This document shows, in pieces, positions 5,684 to 7,086 of a DNA stretch of 7,086 bases. The notes under the pieces were generated by a model, which was given only the letters and a program-made list of their open reading frames with translations, was not told where the DNA came from and ran no database searches. Both the position numbers and the translations under genes were made by a program. Source of the DNA: Dehalococcoidia bacterium (GTDB lineage: Bacteria > Chloroflexota > Dehalococcoidia > UBA3495). The stretch covers positions 1 through 7,086 of the forward strand of contig PANP01000099.1 in the NCBI GenBank assembly GCA_002708395.1, written 5' to 3'. The first letter of the stretch is position 1, and each line of letters begins with the position of its first letter.

Positions 5684-6520
5684 CTAGGTGCTGAAATCGC
5701 CACCGGCGATGTGCCCCGGCTCCAGATAGTAGATACCCCCGGCCATCATCCTACCCAGACCCTCCAGCAGCGCTTGCCCTCCACTTTGCTGTCCCATGGC
5801 GGTGCGGGAGAATATCCGCTGGCCCAGGCTCCGTCCGGGACGAATGAACCGGGGGGTGGGTTTGCAACCTCCGGCTTCAGCGGCAGCTTCAAGGGCGTCT
5901 TTGAAATCTCCGATAACGTCCACCAGCCCAGCCCCGATGCCCCGTTGGGCGGTCATCATCTCACCCGTGGCGATTTCCCGGACTGCCACCTCTTCGAGGG
6001 AACGGCCATGCGCCACTACCTTTACGAAGTTGTCGAAGATCTCGTCGATCAATTCCTGGAACTTTACCGATTCCCGGTCCGTGGGGCTGCGCCAGAACCC
6101 GGTCATGTCTTTGAACTCTCCGCTCTTGTACACCGAGAACTCCACGCCCACCTTGGATAACAGTTGTTCGATCACGGGCCGGAGGTAGATCACGCCGATC
6201 GACCCGACCATCGCCGTGGGGAGAGCGTAGACCTTGGCGGCGGCGCAGGCTAGGTAGTAGCCGCCCGAAGCCCCCAAACCTCGCACGTAGGCGTAAACCG
6301 GCTTGTCTTCGGCCACCCTCTGGATAGCCCGGTGGAGGACCTCAGACCCAGTGGCCGACCCGCCCGGCGAATCGATGTCCAACAGAAGTGCCTTTAGGCG
6401 CGGGTTAACAGCGACGGAATCGATCAGGCGCGAGAAATCCGGTATCTTCACGTGATTCCCGATGACCCCGTGAATCTCGATCACGGCAACGTTGGAGCGC
6501 CGTCTGATTCTGAGCGGCAT
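5684..6520 (-). CDS. sppA: Signal peptide peptidase SppA-type serine protease (S49), no membrane anchor
   Basis: S49 peptidases cut residual signal peptides and other membrane-associated peptides with a Ser-Lys dyad. This protein has VAVIEIHGVIG (11-21), DIDSPGG (48-54), the nucleophile S85 in GLGASGGYY, GSIGVIY (106-112), and a Lys at 137 in KSGEFKDM that aligns by eye with the catalytic Lys of E. coli SppA (GTYKSA). At 278 residues it is shorter than B. subtilis SppA, and the usual N-terminal signal anchor is missing: the protease fold begins within ten residues of a basic N-terminus (RIRRR). The start is firm because an in-frame stop lies four codons upstream (6532-6530). AGAGGT (6524-6529) sits close to the ATG, with 3-nt spacing. 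The last 50 residues form a Gly-rich extension of unknown role. The enzyme may be cytosolic or peripheral. TepA-like or other S49 subfamilies are alternatives to SppA proper. Confidence 0.9.
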   Translation of the reverse strand: MPLRIRRRSNVAVIEIHGVIGNHVKIPDFSRLIDSVAVNPRLKALLLDIDSPGGSATGSEVLHRAIQRVAEDKPVYAYVRGLGASGGYYLACAAAKVYALPTAMVGSIGVIYLRPVIEQLLSKVGVEFSVYKSGEFKDMTGFWRSPTDRESVKFQELIDEIFDNFVKVVAHGRSLEEVAVREIATGEMMTAQRGIGAGLVDVIGDFKDALEAAAEAGGCKPTPRFIRPGRSLGQRIFSRTAMGQQSGGQALLEGLGRMMAGGIYYLEPGHIAGGDFST

Positions 6521-6550
6521 GCCACCTCTCTACTAGGTCGGGTCAGACCA

Positions 6551-6556
6551 ATTGTA
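6551..6556 (-). promoter_or_regulatory. Possible -10 element for sppA
   Basis: TACAAT (read on the minus strand, 6556-6551; 5 of 6 consensus) lies 30 bp before the sppA ATG and would give a leader of roughly 24 nt containing the AGAGGT ribosome site. No convincing -35 lies 16-18 bp upstream, so the call is tentative. Confidence 0.3.
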
Positions 6557-6629
6557 CTTTATCCGGGGTTGTTGCCCTTCATGCTAGCCTTCCGCAGGGT
6601 GGACGATAAAAAGTAATTACCCGCACAAG

Positions 6630-6715
6630 ACCGCTCATGGTGAGCCTGTCGAACCACCTGTCGAGCTTTGGACATATGTGCCGAAAAGGTCCTTCGACAA
6701 GCTCAGGGTAACGGT
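6630..6715. repeat. Inverted dispersed intergenic repeat of the 'PELVEG / SFDKLR' type
   Basis: The core TGAGCCTGTCGAA (6641-6653) is mirrored by TTCGACAAGCTCA (6693-6705), matching at 12 of 13 positions with a 39-bp interval. The similarity extends outward to ACCG at 6630 and CGGT at 6715 with one indel. A transcript could fold into a long imperfect hairpin. Translated, such repeats give the fragments YPELVEG and SFDKLR, which recur in spurious hypothetical proteins of many bacteria; both appear here on opposite strands. It is probably a non-autonomous mobile or structured intergenic repeat, but its mechanism is not visible in this window. Confidence 0.7.
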
Positions 6716-6971
6716 TACGCAAATTATCCTGGTCTGGTGGGATCATCGTGTCTATACGGGCGACCCCATTATCGAATGCGTTGCGAGTTGCCTTCCAAGC
6801 GATGGCCACCTTGAGGCATTCCTAGAGATCAGCGCTCGTGGATTGGAGCAACTTGCCCTGGAACCCGTGGCGCTGTAGGTCAAGAAGAGGTTGTAGAACA
6901 AACACACCGGGTTAATTGCAACATATCAGTCCTATATACCAAGGGAAGAAGTCGTTGAATTCTCGCTGTAC

Positions 6972-7085
6972 CTATAGCAAAGCGAGTAAATCGTCCATCA
7001 GGCGTTTATTGAGGTCTGCTAAGAAGTCGGAGGAGCACGATTCCGACTCATTCAGCACCGACAGGTAGGGTGCCCCACCAAGTAT
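6972..7085 (-). CDS. Possible C-terminal end of a gene entering from the right edge (partial)
   Basis: A minus-strand frame is open from the window edge for 37 codons to a TAG at 6974-6972. It encodes a plausible amphipathic C-terminus ending FLADLNKRLMDDLLALL. The other two minus-strand frames close within 11-13 codons. No family is recognised, and an open frame this short arises by chance fairly often, so this is only a pointer. If real, it is co-directional with sppA and lies about 450 bp upstream of it. Confidence 0.3.
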   Translation of the reverse strand: MLGGAPYLSVLNESESCSSDFLADLNKRLMDDLLALL

Positions 7086-7086
7086 C

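Larger units (their letters stand above)
6521..7086. other. Gene-poor stretch right of sppA
   Basis: These 566 bp contain no gene with both a credible start site and a recognisable protein family. They hold the sppA leader (6521-6560), an inverted dispersed repeat (6630-6715), and about 250 bp (6716-6971) in which I see nothing definite. The plus-strand frame ending at 6878 has a stretch (HLEAFLEISARGLEQLALEP) that could be a decayed coding remnant, but its N-terminus comes from the repeat. The last 115 bp may hold the 3' end of a gene from the right. Confidence 0.6.

Noticed and set aside
5507..6160. 217-codon plus-strand frame opposite sppA
   Set aside because: It overlaps the end of mazG and most of sppA. 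Its translation is shadow-like, whereas sppA carries an intact S49 motif set.
6579..6809. Minus-strand 76-codon ORF containing YPELVEG
   Set aside because: It is created by the inverted intergenic repeat. YPELVEG is a hallmark of spurious ORFs from this repeat class, and no ribosome site is evident.
6678..6878. Plus-strand 66-codon ORF beginning MPKRSFDKLR
   Set aside because: Its N-terminus is repeat-derived (SFDKLR) and there is no ribosome site. The C-terminal part is at most a decayed remnant.
1..7086. CRISPR arrays, tRNA/rRNA genes, insertion sequences, phage genes, toxin-antitoxin or defence modules
   Set aside because: I looked on both strands and saw no direct repeat-spacer pattern, tRNA cloverleaf, transposase or defence-type motif. 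mazG has no mazEF partner here, and its name reflects history only.

Overview
The window is about 7.1 kb of moderately GC-rich bacterial chromosomal DNA. Seven genes are well supported, and an eighth may be cut by the right edge. No rRNA, tRNA, CRISPR array, transposase or phage gene is visible. The gene set suggests Chloroflexota, perhaps a Dehalococcoidia/SAR202-type lineage: a TIGR01906/DUF1461 membrane protein, a small FmdB-type zinc ribbon with a Cys-rich tail, an anchorless SppA, and an intergenic repeat of the 'PELVEG' type. This placement is inferred from gene content and was not checked by a search.

Left part (29-3436, all minus strand). Read in the direction of transcription, there is an MFS_3-type 12-helix exporter (2219-3436), a DHA2-type 14-helix drug/proton antiporter (673-2163), and then two tandem paralogous CDGSH iron-sulfur mini-proteins (321-527 and 29-235). 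The two transporters are 55 bp apart and probably share a transcript. Both appear to start at non-ATG codons (TTG and GTG) with poor or distant Shine-Dalgarno sequences. Both CDGSH genes have ATG starts and strong GGAGG sites. The CDGSH pair arose by tandem duplication of a roughly 275-bp unit that included the upstream region. Each copy has since changed a different residue of the usual C-D-G-x-H signature.

Middle part (3437-4705). Divergent from the transporters is a monocistronic FmdB-family zinc ribbon gene (3613-3843). It has a good sigma70-like promoter and a strong intrinsic terminator. A minus-strand DUF1461/TIGR01906 membrane protein (3974-4705) follows; this family includes the lipoprotein transacylase Lit.

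Right part (4706-7086). mazG (4839-5675, plus) reads divergently from the DUF1461 gene. Its ATG sits exactly where transcription should begin after a perfect TATAAT, so a leaderless mRNA is predicted. It converges with sppA (5684-6520, minus) with only 8 bp between the stop codons. The last 566 bp hold no convincing complete gene. They contain an inverted dispersed repeat and possibly the C-terminus of a gene entering from the right edge.

Functionally these are mostly unlinked housekeeping and stress genes: efflux, Fe-S/redox, nucleotide-pool sanitation and membrane proteolysis. I see no convincing new multi-gene system. The points most worth a second look are the diverged CDGSH pair and the leaderless mazG.
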